A DNA stretch of 64,000 nt, taken from assembly GCF_004343775.1 (NCBI RefSeq), contig NZ_PTXL01000006.1, positions 607,671 to 671,670 on the forward strand, read 5' to 3'. Of the stretch, positions 35,227-44,682 are shown piece by piece. Position 1 is the stretch's first letter; every line of letters starts with the position of its first letter. The translations under genes were made by a program, and so were the position numbers. Origin of the DNA: Burkholderia sp. SRS-46. GTDB lineage: Bacteria; Pseudomonadota; Gammaproteobacteria; Burkholderiales; Burkholderiaceae. The notes below the pieces were generated by a model that ran no database searches, was not told the DNA's origin, and was given only the letters and a program-made list of their open reading frames with translations.

Positions 35227-37110
35227 ATGTCCGACCGGATTCGCCTGCGCCCGCGTTCGTGGGCGATGCTCGCCGCCGCCGCGCTCGTCGCGTTCAATGC
35301 CGCCTGCACGTCTCCCGCGCCGCCCGCCGGCGCGGCCGCGGCGCCCGCCACGGCCGCTGCCGCGTCCGCCGCCGTCGCGGTCGCACCGGTCGCGCACGCG
35401 CCCGAACTGTCGTCCGGCTGGACCGACAAGCCGGGCTGGACCGCGCAGCGCTACATGGTCGCCGCCGCGAATCCGCTCGCGGCGCAGGCCGGCTACGAGA
35501 TGCTGAAGGCCGGCGGCACCGCGATCGACGCGGCGATCGCGACGCAGATGGTGCTCGCGCTCGTCGAGCCGCAATCGTCGGGCATCGGCGGCGGCGCGTT
35601 CATGCTGTATTTCGACGGCAAGGCCGCGCAGGCGTACGACGGCCGCGAAACCGCGCCGGCCGCCGCGACCGAGCGCCTGTTCTACGGCCCGACGGGCCAG
35701 CCGATGAGCTTCTACGAGGGCGTGGTCGGCGGGCGCTCGGTCGGCACGCCGGGCGTGCTGCGCATGCTCGACGCCGCGCACCGCGCGCACGGCAAGCTGC
35801 CGTGGCGGCGGCTGTTCCAGCCGGCGATCCGGCTCGCCGAGCACGGCTTCACGATCAGCCCGCGGCTCGCGACGCTGATCGCGAGCGACCGGTACCTGAT
35901 GAAGGATCCGGCCGCGCGCGCGTACTTCTACAACAAGGACGGCACGCCGAAGCCGGCCGGCGCGATCCTGAAGAACCCGCCGCTCGCGGCCGTGCTGCGC
36001 CAGGTCGCGGACCACGGCGCGAACGCGTTCTACTCGGGCGCGATCGCGCGCGACATCGTCACGAAGGTGCGCAGGCACCCGACCAATCCGGGCGTGCTGT
36101 CGGTGCAGGATCTCGCGCGCTACAAGGCGAAGGTGCGCGAGCCGCTGTGCACCGACTACCGCCGCTCGGTGGTGTGCGGGATGCCGCCGCCGTCGTCGGG
36201 CGGCCTCGCGATCGCGCAGATGCTCGGCATCCTCGAGGCGATGCCCGACTGGCAGCAGATCGGCGCGCAGAAGCCGGTGCGCAACGACGTCGGCTTCGAG
36301 CCGACGCCGTTCGCCGCGCACCTGTTCAGCGAGGCCGGCCGCCTCGCGTACGCGGACCGCGCGCGCTACGTCTCGGATCCGGATTTCGCACCGCTGCCGG
36401 GCGGCGGCTGGGCGAGCCTCGTCGACAAGACCTATCTCGCGCAGCGCGCGCGCCTGATCGGCGACGGCAGCATGGGCACCGCGCAGGCCGGCACGCCGCA
36501 GGGCGCGACGCTCGCGCTCGCCGACGACCGCAGCCCCGAGCTGCCGTCGACGTCCGACCTCGCGATCGTCGACCGGTACGGCCATGCGCTGTCGATGACG
36601 ACCAGCGTCGAGGACGCGTTCGGCTCGCGGCTGATGGTGCGCGGCTTCATGCTGAACAACCAGCTCACCGATTTCTCGTTCGTGTCGAGCGAGAACGGCC
36701 GGCCGGTCGCGAACCGCGTGCAGCCCGGCAAGCGGCCGCGCTCGGCGATGTCGCCGGAGCTCGTGTTCGACAAGAAGACGAGGCAGGTCACGCTGGCGGT
36801 CGGCTCGGCGGGCGGGCCGGCGATCATCAACCACGTCGCGAAGGCGCTGGTCGGCGTGCTCGACTGGGGGATGACGATGCAGCAGGCGATCGCGCTGCCG
36901 AACTTCGGGTCGATGAACGGGCCGACGCAGCTCGAGCGCGGCCGCGTGTCGGACGCGCTCGTCGACGGGCTGAAAGGGCGCGGGCACGACGTGCAGGTCG
37001 TCCAGATGAATTCGGGGCTGCAGGGCATCCAGCGGCTGAACGTGCAGGGGCAGACGGTGTGGTTCGGTGGCGCCGATCCGCGGCGCGAAGGGATCGCGAT
37101 GGGGGATTGA
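35227..37110 (+). CDS. ggt: Gamma-glutamyltransferase
   Basis: A 627-residue Ggt proenzyme. A signal peptide ends at FNAAC (C27), a weak lipobox, followed by about 35 Ala/Pro-rich residues, then the large subunit. The self-cleavage nucleophile is T442 in STSDLAIVD, giving a small subunit of 442-627 with the oxyanion segment GSAGG. The enzyme cleaves glutathione and transfers the gamma-glutamyl group in the periplasm. The usual TTHxS motif is TSDLA here. The ATG at 35227 is used to give the leader; the ORF is open upstream. Confidence 0.9.
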   Translation: MSDRIRLRPRSWAMLAAAALVAFNAACTSPAPPAGAAAAPATAAAASAAVAVAPVAHAPELSSGWTDKPGWTAQRYMVAAANPLAAQAGYEMLKAGGTAIDAAIATQMVLALVEPQSSGIGGGAFMLYFDGKAAQAYDGRETAPAAATERLFYGPTGQPMSFYEGVVGGRSVGTPGVLRMLDAAHRAHGKLPWRRLFQPAIRLAEHGFTISPRLATLIASDRYLMKDPAARAYFYNKDGTPKPAGAILKNPPLAAVLRQVADHGANAFYSGAIARDIVTKVRRHPTNPGVLSVQDLARYKAKVREPLCTDYRRSVVCGMPPPSSGGLAIAQMLGILEAMPDWQQIGAQKPVRNDVGFEPTPFAAHLFSEAGRLAYADRARYVSDPDFAPLPGGGWASLVDKTYLAQRARLIGDGSMGTAQAGTPQGATLALADDRSPELPSTSDLAIVDRYGHALSMTTSVEDAFGSRLMVRGFMLNNQLTDFSFVSSENGRPVANRVQPGKRPRSAMSPELVFDKKTRQVTLAVGSAGGPAIINHVAKALVGVLDWGMTMQQAIALPNFGSMNGPTQLERGRVSDALVDGLKGRGHDVQVVQMNSGLQGIQRLNVQGQTVWFGGADPRREGIAMGD

Positions 37111-37297
37111 GCATCTCCATGCCCGACGGCGCGGCACACGCGTGCCGCCCCGTTTGACCGGCCATCGGTCGCTTCACCTCGACTCGTCCGGCACGCGTCA
37201 CCCTCCCTCCCGTCCGCCTCCTGCCCGACCGCGGCATCGCTGTCGACACGCGATGCCGCGTCCCATATCCGGCACCTTCAATTTCGTAACCGTCTGA

Positions 37298-37326
37298 TCG
37301 ACGACTCACGAACCGGTCCGTATAGT
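37298..37326 (+). promoter_or_regulatory. Candidate promoter of the trimeric autotransporter
   Basis: TCGACG (37298-37303) and TATAGT (37321-37326) with a 17-base spacer, matching sigma-70 at 4/6 and 5/6. The leader would be about 125 bases. The rest of the 348-base gap (37111-37458) shows nothing else I can name. Confidence 0.4.
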
Positions 37327-37458
37327 GGCTCGCTCACGTCGGAGCCGTCCGATCCCGGCATGTCGCTCGCAGGCGCCAGCGCAGCGTCCCGCTGACGACG
37401 CAGCACACCGGCATCATCCGGCCGCGTGCACGAGACCAATCAATCAGGACTACGACTC

Positions 37459-39243
37459 ATGACCCGCCCATTCGCCACACGCTCCGGAAGTACGCGCACC
37501 CGCTCGCGCACTTCGATGAAACGGCAACGCACGTCCACCACCCGCCTGTCCGCGCTTGCCTTCTGGATCGCCGCCCTCGCCCCCGGCTACAGCCAGGCGG
37601 CCGATCTGGTCCTGGACAACCTGCTCGTCAACGAGGGGATCGGCGGCACGCCGTCCGCCACGGGCGCCGGTTCGATCGCCATCGGGCCCGGTGCGCAGGC
37701 AACCGGCGAAACCGGCGGCGATTACTCGGCGATCGCGATCGGCACGCAGAGCGTCGCCAACGGGCGATCCACCGTCGCCGTCGGCGAAAACGCAAACGTC
37801 CACGGCGACCGCTCGAGCGCGTTCGGCGTGACGTCGCGCGTCAACGCGAACCGCGGCCTCGCGCTCGGCGCGGACACGACGGTCACGGCGCACGGCGCAG
37901 TCGCACTCGGCCAGGGCAGCGTCGCGAACCGCACGAACACCGTGTCGATCGGCGCCAAGGACGCCGAGCGCCAGTTGGTCAACCTCCGGGCCGGCACGGG
38001 CGATACCGACGCGACCAACCTGTCGCAGCTCAAGCCCGTCGTCAGCGCGCTCGGTGGGGACGCCGCCGTCAATGCGGACGGCAGCATTCGCGGCCCGAGC
38101 TACAAGATCGACGGGCAATCGTTCAGCAACGTCGGCGCCGCGCTGACGAGTCTCGACGGGCGCGTCGCGACCGTCGACGGGCGCGTCACGACCGTCGAAA
38201 CCAACCTGACTACGATCCAGAACGATGTCAACGATCTCGGCACGCGAATCGACAGCGGCACGACCGGACTCGTCCGGCAAGACCCGTCCAGCCTCGCGAT
38301 CTCGATCGGCGCGGACAAGGGCGGCACGTCGGTCAGCGTCGCCGGCGCCGACGGCACGCGCACGCTGACCGGCCTGTCGAACGGCACCGGCGACACCGAT
38401 GCCGTGACGGTCGCGCAGCTCAAGGCAACCGGCCTGATCGACCCGAACGGCAAGCCGCTCGGCGCGATCGTCTACGACGACCTGACGCTCGGCCGCGCGA
38501 CGCTCGGCGGGATCGGCGGCACGCTGCTCGACAACGTCGCGCCGGGCGCGATCACGGCAGGCGGCATGCAGGCCGTCAACGGCGGGCAGCTTTATTCGAT
38601 GCAGCAGCAATTCCAGAGCCGCTTCGATTCGCTCGACAATCGCATGTCGAACCTCGAGCTCAACGGCCCCGGCACCCATCCGTCCGGCGACCACGGCAAC
38701 AACTTCGCGCAGATCGGCGACGGCTCCGGCGCGACGGGATCGAACGCGATTGCGCTCGGACAGGGGTCGAACGCGTCCGGCAACGACAGCACCGCGATCG
38801 GCACCAACGCCAGCGCATCCGGTAACAACTCGGTGGCGCTCGGCACGAACTCCGTCGCGGATCGCGACAACAGCGTCTCCGTCGGCGCCCCCGGCCAGGA
38901 GCGCCAGATCACGAACGTCGCGCGCGGCACCGCGCCGACCGATGCGGTCAACGTACAGCAGTTGAACGACGAGATCGGCGGCGTGCGCAGCGATGTCGAC
39001 CACTACCGGCGCGATGCGAGCGGCGGCATTGCGTCCGCCGTCGCGATCGCGAACCTGCCGCAGGCATCGCTCGCCGGCGAAAGCATGGTTTCCGTGGCAG
39101 GCGGCACGTACAGCGGGCAATCGGCGGTCGCGTTCGGCCTGTCGACCGCGTCCCGCAACGGTCGCTGGGTGGTCAAGGCATCGGGGTCGACCAACACCCG
39201 GGGCACCGTGGCCGTCGGCGCCGGCGCCGGCTATCGCTGGTAA
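37459..39243 (+). CDS. Trimeric autotransporter adhesin (YadA-like)
   Basis: A 594-residue surface adhesin. An unusually long N-region precedes the signal peptide core, cleaved near A47. Then come head repeats of the form AIAIG/VAVG/LALG/VALG/VSIG (about 70-165), a neck, a coiled-coil stalk (about 223-266), a second set of head repeats (about 428-476), a second neck, and the YadA C-terminal anchor (about 520-594) ending in YRW. Such proteins trimerise and export themselves through their own barrel (type Vc secretion) and bind host or abiotic surfaces. AGGA lies ten bases before the ATG; the ATG at 37516 is an alternative start. Confidence 0.92.
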   Translation: MTRPFATRSGSTRTRSRTSMKRQRTSTTRLSALAFWIAALAPGYSQAADLVLDNLLVNEGIGGTPSATGAGSIAIGPGAQATGETGGDYSAIAIGTQSVANGRSTVAVGENANVHGDRSSAFGVTSRVNANRGLALGADTTVTAHGAVALGQGSVANRTNTVSIGAKDAERQLVNLRAGTGDTDATNLSQLKPVVSALGGDAAVNADGSIRGPSYKIDGQSFSNVGAALTSLDGRVATVDGRVTTVETNLTTIQNDVNDLGTRIDSGTTGLVRQDPSSLAISIGADKGGTSVSVAGADGTRTLTGLSNGTGDTDAVTVAQLKATGLIDPNGKPLGAIVYDDLTLGRATLGGIGGTLLDNVAPGAITAGGMQAVNGGQLYSMQQQFQSRFDSLDNRMSNLELNGPGTHPSGDHGNNFAQIGDGSGATGSNAIALGQGSNASGNDSTAIGTNASASGNNSVALGTNSVADRDNSVSVGAPGQERQITNVARGTAPTDAVNVQQLNDEIGGVRSDVDHYRRDASGGIASAVAIANLPQASLAGESMVSVAGGTYSGQSAVAFGLSTASRNGRWVVKASGSTNTRGTVAVGAGAGYRW

Positions 39244-39282
39244 GTCGTCGTTGCGCTGCCGGCGGCATGGCGACGCAACGAA

Positions 39283-39323
39283 GCAGGGGCCGGGGTTCGC
39301 GCTGCACGAACCCCGGCCCCTGC
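39283..39323. terminator. 17-bp-stem hairpin between the adhesin and tauC
   Basis: A perfect 17-bp inverted repeat (39283-39299 with 39307-39323) and 7-base loop between two convergent genes. No T-tract; likely a bidirectional terminator or RNA-end protector. Confidence 0.65.
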
Positions 39324-39375
39324 GCATTCCCGCACCTGCCGCGCGTCTCGCGGCAGTGCTCCCGCATCGTCTCGC

Positions 39376-40272
39376 CTACCCCCGCCCCTTCCACGGCACG
39401 ACCCGCCGCTCGACCCAGCGCATCGCGAGGTCGAACAGCCACGCGATCGCGCCGATGATCAGGATCCCCATCACCACCAGGTCCGTGCGCAGGAAGCTCG
39501 ACGCGTTGAGCACCATCTGCCCGAGCCCGGCCGTCGCGGCGACCATCTCGGCCGCGACGAGCGTCGTCCAGCCGAAGCCGATCGCGATCCGCAGGCCGGT
39601 GAGGATTTCCGGCAGCGCGGCCGGCAGCACCACGTGCCGCACGATCTGCGCGAAACTGCCGCCGAGCGAATACGCGGCGTTGATCTGCTCGACCGTCGCG
39701 GCCCGCACGCCCGCGCGCGCGGCCATCGCGACCGGCGCGAAGCACGCGAGGAAGATCACGACGAGCTTCGCGGTCTCGTCGATGCCGAACCAGATCACTA
39801 CGAGCGGCAGGTACGCGAGCGGCGGCAGCGGCCGGTAGAACTCCAGCAGCGGATCGAGCACGCCGCGCGCGACGCGGCTCACGCCCATCAGGATGCCGGC
39901 CGGCACACCGATCGCGGTCGCCAGCACGAACGCGCCGAACACGCGCGCGGCGCTCCACAGCAGATGCTCGGACAGCGGCAGGCCGCCCTGGATGCGGCCG
40001 TGCCAGGCGTCGACGAACGCCGCCCACACGGCTTCCGGCGCGGGCAGGAACAACGGCGGCAGCCATTGCCGATACGTCGCGACCCACCACAGCACGGCCA
40101 GCGCCGCGACCGTCGCCGCGCTCAGCGCGCCCGTCCTGCCCTGCCCCGGCAGCCGGTAGCGGCGCGACGCGCGCGCGGGCCGCGCGACGGCGGCCCGCTG
40201 CGGCGCGGCGGTGCGATCCTGCTCGAAACCTGCGGCCGTGCGATCGGCCGTCCACGAATCCTGCGTGCTCAT
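39376..40272 (-). CDS. tauC: ABC transporter permease, taurine/sulfonate type
   Basis: A 298-residue BPD-type permease with a polar N-terminal tail of about 50 residues, six predicted membrane helices and the EAA-like loop in GGSFAQIVRHVVLPAALPEILTGLR. It belongs to the SsuC/TauC group. Last gene of tauA-tauB-tauC, starting 71 bases after tauB. Confidence 0.88.
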   Translation of the reverse strand: MSTQDSWTADRTAAGFEQDRTAAPQRAAVARPARASRRYRLPGQGRTGALSAATVAALAVLWWVATYRQWLPPLFLPAPEAVWAAFVDAWHGRIQGGLPLSEHLLWSAARVFGAFVLATAIGVPAGILMGVSRVARGVLDPLLEFYRPLPPLAYLPLVVIWFGIDETAKLVVIFLACFAPVAMAARAGVRAATVEQINAAYSLGGSFAQIVRHVVLPAALPEILTGLRIAIGFGWTTLVAAEMVAATAGLGQMVLNASSFLRTDLVVMGILIIGAIAWLFDLAMRWVERRVVPWKGRG

Positions 40273-40343
40273 GCTGTCCCGTATTTGCAAACTGCTGATT
40301 CGACCGCGCCCGACCGACGCGCCCTGACGCGCCAGCTCGCGCA

Positions 40344-41153
40344 TCACGCCGCTTCCCCGACCGCCGCCCCCGCCGCTTCGTCGCGATGCAGATACGCGAT
40401 CAGCTTCTCCCGCCACGCAATGAAATCGGGCGACGACTTCACCGCGCGCGCGTCGCGCGATTCGACGTAGCGGCGCGCGAACGGCAGCTCGAAGGTCTCG
40501 GCGATCCGGCCCGGCCCCGGCGTCATCACGACGAGCCGCGTCGCGAGAAACAACGCCTCCTCGACGTCGTGCGTGATGAAGAACACCGTCTTGCCGGTGC
40601 GTGCCCATACGTCGAGCACGAGCGCCTGCATCGTGCCGCGCGTCATCGCGTCGAGCGCGCCCATCGGCTCGTCCATCAGCAGCACGCGCGGATCGCTCGC
40701 GAGCGCGCGCGCGATGCCGACACGCTGCTGCATCCCGCCCGACAGTTCGTACACGCGCGCATGCGCATGGTTGTCGAGCCCGACGAGCGCGAGCATCTGC
40801 CGCGCCCGCGCCTCGCGTTCGGCTTTCGACACGCGCGCGAAGCGCAGCCCGAGCGCGACGTTGTCGAGCACGTCGAGCCACGGCAGCAGCGCGTATTTCT
40901 GGAACACGACGCCGCGATCCGCGCCGGGGCCCGTCACGGGCACGCCGTCGACGCGCACCTCGCCGTGCGTCGGCGCGACGAAGCCGGCCATGCAGTTCAG
41001 CAGCGTGGTCTTGCCGCAGCCGGACGCGCCGAGCGCGACGACGAATTCGCCGGCCTCGATGCGCAGGTCGACCTGCGCGAGCGCCTGCGTCGTCGGACGC
41101 CCGCGCTCGCCCGGATAATCGACCGATACGTGACGGACTTCCAGCGTGCTCAT
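40344..41153 (-). CDS. tauB: ABC transporter ATP-binding protein, taurine type
   Basis: A 269-residue ATPase with Walker A GASGCGKTT (42-50), signature LSGGMQQR (137-144) and Walker B VLLMDEP (157-163). It powers the importer with TauA and TauC. GGAGAA precedes the ATG, which lies 32 bases after tauA. Confidence 0.92.
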   Translation of the reverse strand: MSTLEVRHVSVDYPGERGRPTTQALAQVDLRIEAGEFVVALGASGCGKTTLLNCMAGFVAPTHGEVRVDGVPVTGPGADRGVVFQKYALLPWLDVLDNVALGLRFARVSKAEREARARQMLALVGLDNHAHARVYELSGGMQQRVGIARALASDPRVLLMDEPMGALDAMTRGTMQALVLDVWARTGKTVFFITHDVEEALFLATRLVVMTPGPGRIAETFELPFARRYVESRDARAVKSSPDFIAWREKLIAYLHRDEAAGAAVGEAA

Positions 41154-41185
41154 CGGCTTCTCCGCGTCATCGTGTCGCCGCGCGC

Positions 41186-42202
41186 TCAGCGCGCGGCCTT
41201 CTGCACGAACTGCGGATCGACGCCGACCGAGTAGTCGGCGAGCACCGCCTGGATCGTGCCCTGGGTCTTCAGGAAAGCGGCCGTCGCCGCGAGCGACTTC
41301 GCGGCGCCCGATTGCGCGCCGCCGCCGAGCCAGGTCGGCGACGCCTGCTCGGCGGGCGTCGGGAACGCGTAGAGCGCGAGGCTCGCCGGCACGTCCTGCG
41401 CGTTCGCGCCGGACACCTTCGCGACCGCGGCAACCTGCGGCGTGCCGAGCTTCCACGCGGCTGCGTGCGCGCGGTAGTCGGCATCGGCGGCCGCGAGCAC
41501 CTTGACGAAGCGCGCGACGAATTCGGGGTTGTCGCGCGCGAACTTGCGGCTCACGACGAAGCCGTCGAAGGTCGCCTTGCCGCTCTGCTTCGCGACCTGG
41601 CCGGACGTCGTCAGCACCGTGCCGGACTGCTTGACCTTCGCGAGCACCGGATCCCAGATGTAGGTGGCGTCGATGTCGCCGCGCGTCCAGGCGGCCGCGA
41701 CTTCGGGCGGGCGCAGGTTGACGATCTTCACGTCGTTCGGGTTGACGCCCGCGGCCTGCAGCGCGACGAGCGTATGGAAGTGCGACGTCGACACGAACGG
41801 CACGCCGACCTTCTTCCCCTTGAGCGCGGCGACGTTCGTCACGCCCGAGCCGTTGCGCGCGACGAGCGCCTCGGCGTCGTTGATGTTGTCGAGGATCCAG
41901 AACAGCGAGATGTCGAGCCCCTGCGACAGGCCGGCCGCGATCGGGCTCGAGCCGGCCTCGCCGAGCTGCACCGAGCCCGATGCGAGCGCGCGGATCACGT
42001 CCGCGCCGCTGTCGAGCTTGCGGAACGTGACCTTGTAGCCGGTGGCCTTCTCGACTTCGCCGCTCGCCTGCGCGTAGCGCCACGGGACGACCATGTCCTG
42101 GTAGGCGATCACGACCTCGCGCGATTCGGCGTGCGCCGCGCCGAGCGCGGCAAAGGCGGTCAACGCGACGATGGCGCGGCGGACGAAGCTGAAACGGGGC
42201 AT
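41186..42202 (-). CDS. tauA: Taurine-type ABC transporter substrate-binding protein
   Basis: A 338-residue periplasmic binding protein with signal peptide 1-25 (cleaved after AHA). The mature part resembles TauA: early VVIAYQDMVVPWRYA, and SGSVQLGEAGSSPIAAGL. It should bind taurine or a similar sulfonate. No tauD dioxygenase or other sulfonate enzyme is adjacent, so the substrate stays open. AAGGAG precedes the ATG. Confidence 0.9.
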   Translation of the reverse strand: MPRFSFVRRAIVALTAFAALGAAHAESREVVIAYQDMVVPWRYAQASGEVEKATGYKVTFRKLDSGADVIRALASGSVQLGEAGSSPIAAGLSQGLDISLFWILDNINDAEALVARNGSGVTNVAALKGKKVGVPFVSTSHFHTLVALQAAGVNPNDVKIVNLRPPEVAAAWTRGDIDATYIWDPVLAKVKQSGTVLTTSGQVAKQSGKATFDGFVVSRKFARDNPEFVARFVKVLAAADADYRAHAAAWKLGTPQVAAVAKVSGANAQDVPASLALYAFPTPAEQASPTWLGGGAQSGAAKSLAATAAFLKTQGTIQAVLADYSVGVDPQFVQKAAR

Positions 42203-42244
42203 GCGGCTCTCCTTCGGGATGCGGGCGATACGGCAGGAGAGCCG

Positions 42245-42250
42245 ACTATA
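42245..42250 (-). promoter_or_regulatory. Candidate -10 box of tauABC
   Basis: TATAGT on the minus strand, 43 bases before the tauA ATG. The matching -35 is weak, as expected for an activator-dependent promoter (sulfur-starvation regulators of the CysB/Cbl type), which is inference. Confidence 0.35.
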
Positions 42251-42394
42251 GGAGGTTTGCGCACGGCGGGAGCCAACTTATCCTGCGAAGCTACCGACGC
42301 CGTTTCAGCTTTGCTTTTCACGCTGGATTGGATCGTGCGTCCGGTCGGATGGCGATTGAATTGCCGCGTCGACGACCGCCGTCGCCGCACCAAC

Positions 42395-42420
42395 AAAAAA
42401 GCCCGCATCGCTGCGGGCTT
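42395..42420 (-). terminator. Intrinsic terminator of lipB-lipA
   Basis: Minus-strand 9-bp stem (42399-42407 with 42412-42420, loop 4) followed by a run of T (42395-42400), 41 bases after the lipA stop. Confidence 0.88.
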
Positions 42421-42461
42421 GTTCGACTGCATCGAATCTGCAGACAAGGAAGCGCGGACGC

Positions 42462-43457
42462 TCAGACCACCCCCGCCCCATGCGCCTGCAGATCGGCGTG
42501 ATAGCTCGAACGCACCATCGCGCCGACGGCCGCGTGCGTGAAGCCCATCTTGTACGCCTCTTCCTCGTACATCTTGAAGGTGTCCGGATGCACGTACGCG
42601 CGCACCGGCAGGTGGTGCTCGGACGGCTGCAGGTACTGGCCGATCGTCAGCATGTCGACGTCGTGCGCGCGCAGGTCGCGCATCACCTGCAGGATTTCCT
42701 CTTCGGTCTCGCCAAGGCCGACCATCAGGCCCGATTTCGTCGCGACGTCCGGATGCAGCGCCTTGAAGTCCTTCAAGAGCTTCAGCGAGTGCGCGTAGTC
42801 CGAGCCGGGGCGCGCTTCCTTGTACAGGCGCGGCACCGTTTCGAGGTTGTGGTTCATCACGTCGGGCGGCGCGGCGTTCAGGATCGAGATCGCGCGGTCG
42901 AGACGGCCGCGGAAGTCCGGCGTCAGGATTTCGATGCGCGTTTCCGGCGACTGCTCGCGCACTTCGCGGATGCACTCGACGAAGTGGCCGGCGCCGCCGT
43001 CGCGCAGGTCGTCGCGGTCGACGCTCGTGATCACCACGTACTTCAGCTTCAGCGCGCCGATCGTGCGCGCGAGGTTCTTCGGCTCGTCCGGGTCCAGCGG
43101 ATCGGGGCGGCCGTGGCCGACGTCGCAGAACGGGCAGCGGCGCGTGCACTTGTCGCCCATGATCATGAACGTCGCGGTGCCCTTGCCGAAGCATTCGCCG
43201 ATGTTCGGGCAGCTCGCTTCCTCGCACACCGTGTGCAGGTTGTGCTCGCGCAGGATCGTCTTGATCTCGTTGAAGCGCGAGCTGCCGGTGGCCGCCTTCA
43301 CGCGGATCCACTCGGGTTTCTTCAGCCGCTCGATCGGAATGACCTTGATCGGGATGCGCGCCGTCTTCGCCTGCGCCTTCTGCTTGGCGGTCGGATCGTA
43401 GGCAGGGGTCGTCGCGGCCGAATCAGCCGGTGCGGGGGAAGCGGTAACGTCAGTCAT
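42462..43457 (-). CDS. lipA: Lipoyl synthase
   Basis: A 331-residue radical SAM enzyme. The SAM cluster is CTRRCPFC (C104, C108, C111) and the auxiliary cluster uses C78, C83 and C89; the C-terminal RSSYHA motif is present. It inserts two sulfurs into octanoyl groups on lipoyl domains. Its start overlaps the lipB stop by eight bases, so the pair is translationally coupled. Confidence 0.97.
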   Translation of the reverse strand: MTDVTASPAPADSAATTPAYDPTAKQKAQAKTARIPIKVIPIERLKKPEWIRVKAATGSSRFNEIKTILREHNLHTVCEEASCPNIGECFGKGTATFMIMGDKCTRRCPFCDVGHGRPDPLDPDEPKNLARTIGALKLKYVVITSVDRDDLRDGGAGHFVECIREVREQSPETRIEILTPDFRGRLDRAISILNAAPPDVMNHNLETVPRLYKEARPGSDYAHSLKLLKDFKALHPDVATKSGLMVGLGETEEEILQVMRDLRAHDVDMLTIGQYLQPSEHHLPVRAYVHPDTFKMYEEEAYKMGFTHAAVGAMVRSSYHADLQAHGAGVV

Positions 43458-44196
43458 TCGAATGTTCCAGTGCCTGCGGCTTGTCGGCGGCCGCGGATTC
43501 GCCGTCGAGGTTGGCGATCAGACGACGCACGAGCGTGTGCGCCACGTCGTTCCAGTCGGCGGCAACCTCGAGGCTCGCCATGTCGACAGTTTCCAGTCCG
43601 GCATAGCCGCACGGGTTGATCGCAAGAAATGGGCGCAGATCCATCTTCACGTTCAGGCACAGCCCGTGATAGCTGCAGCCATTGCGGATCTTCAGGCCGA
43701 GGGCCGCGATCTTCGCGCCTTCGTGCACGCCGGATGCCACGTAGATGCCGGGCGCGCCCGCCTTGCGGACCGAAGCGAGATTATACGCCGCGAGGGTTTC
43801 GATCACGGCTTCCTCGATCTTCGTCACGAGCGTGCGCACCATCAGCTTGCGCCGGCGCAGGTCGAGCAGCAGGTAGACGACGATCTGGCCGGGGCCGTGG
43901 TAGGTGATCTGCCCGCCACGGTCGACCTTGACGAGCGGCACGCCGCTGTCGGCCACCAGCAGGTGGGCCGGGTCGCCCGCCTGCCCGAGCGTGTAGACGG
44001 CCGGATGCTCGACCACCCAGATTTCATCGCCGGTGTCGGCGGTGCGCGTATCGGTGAACGCGCGCATCGCATCGAAGCTCGCGTCGTACGGCTCGACGCC
44101 GCGCCAGCGAATGGTAACCGGCTGGGCCGCAACGGCGGCGGGCGATTCGGGAGCGGCGGCAGGCGTGGGCACGATGAAAACCGGCGAGACGGACAT
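43450..44196 (-). CDS. lipB: Octanoyltransferase LipB
   Basis: A 248-residue lipoyl(octanoyl) transferase with catalytic K162 (GAKIAALGL) and C180 (SYHGLCLNV) and the RGGQITYHGPGQ motif (93-104). It moves octanoate from ACP to lipoyl domains. The N-terminal 27 residues are Pro/Ala-rich. ATG at 44196; longer in-frame starts run into the DUF2917 gene. Confidence 0.95.
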   Translation of the reverse strand: MSVSPVFIVPTPAAAPESPAAVAAQPVTIRWRGVEPYDASFDAMRAFTDTRTADTGDEIWVVEHPAVYTLGQAGDPAHLLVADSGVPLVKVDRGGQITYHGPGQIVVYLLLDLRRRKLMVRTLVTKIEEAVIETLAAYNLASVRKAGAPGIYVASGVHEGAKIAALGLKIRNGCSYHGLCLNVKMDLRPFLAINPCGYAGLETVDMASLEVAADWNDVAHTLVRRLIANLDGESAAADKPQALEHSND

Positions 44197-44285
44197 GGGC
44201 GGTAGTTTACCGAAAACCCATGGGTCTCGCCGGCAATGGAAAGGGACGGATCGTCGGCATCCGTCCCCGGCAGGAGGCCGGTGCG

Positions 44286-44612
44286 TCAGACGGTGCGCCA
44301 GCCGTCGTCGAGCAGCGCGGCGACGCGCTCGCGCAGCTTTTCGAGGCCCCTGCGCGCGATCTCCTTCGGCGGCCGCGCGACCGAGAACGCGACGCAGGCG
44401 CTCTGTCCGCCCTCGGCGCTCAGCCACAGCCGCTCGCCGCGGCGCAGCTTCAGCGTCTCGCCGTCCGCGAGGAAGTAGTCGTCGACGTCGTTGCTGCGCG
44501 TGGCCCACACCGGCCCGCACTGTACCGTCAGCCGGGTGCTGCGCTGCACCTTCATCGGGACGGTTTCGCCGGGGGGAATTTCGAACGTGACGCTTGAAGA
44601 GATTTCTTGCAT
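44286..44612 (-). CDS. DUF2917 domain protein
   Basis: A 108-residue protein of the DUF2917 family, predicted as a small beta-rich (cupin-like) domain: E-I-P-P-G-E, a central W-A-T-R and a LRRGERLWLSAE stretch. Function unknown. It is divergent from a LysR regulator by 102 bases, an arrangement that suggests regulation by it. GGAG lies before the ATG at 44612. Confidence 0.8.
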   Translation of the reverse strand: MQEISSSVTFEIPPGETVPMKVQRSTRLTVQCGPVWATRSNDVDDYFLADGETLKLRRGERLWLSAEGGQSACVAFSVARPPKEIARRGLEKLRERVAALLDDGWRTV

Positions 44613-44682
44613 GATCCGCTCCGCCAAAAAATGCTTCGATGGCTACAATCGTAGTCATCTACAGGCGTCCGCCCAAACGACC

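Noticed and set aside
39283..39323. Long perfect hairpin considered as a mobile-element end or REP-like element
   Set aside because: It is a single copy between convergent genes with no transposase, direct repeats or second copy seen.
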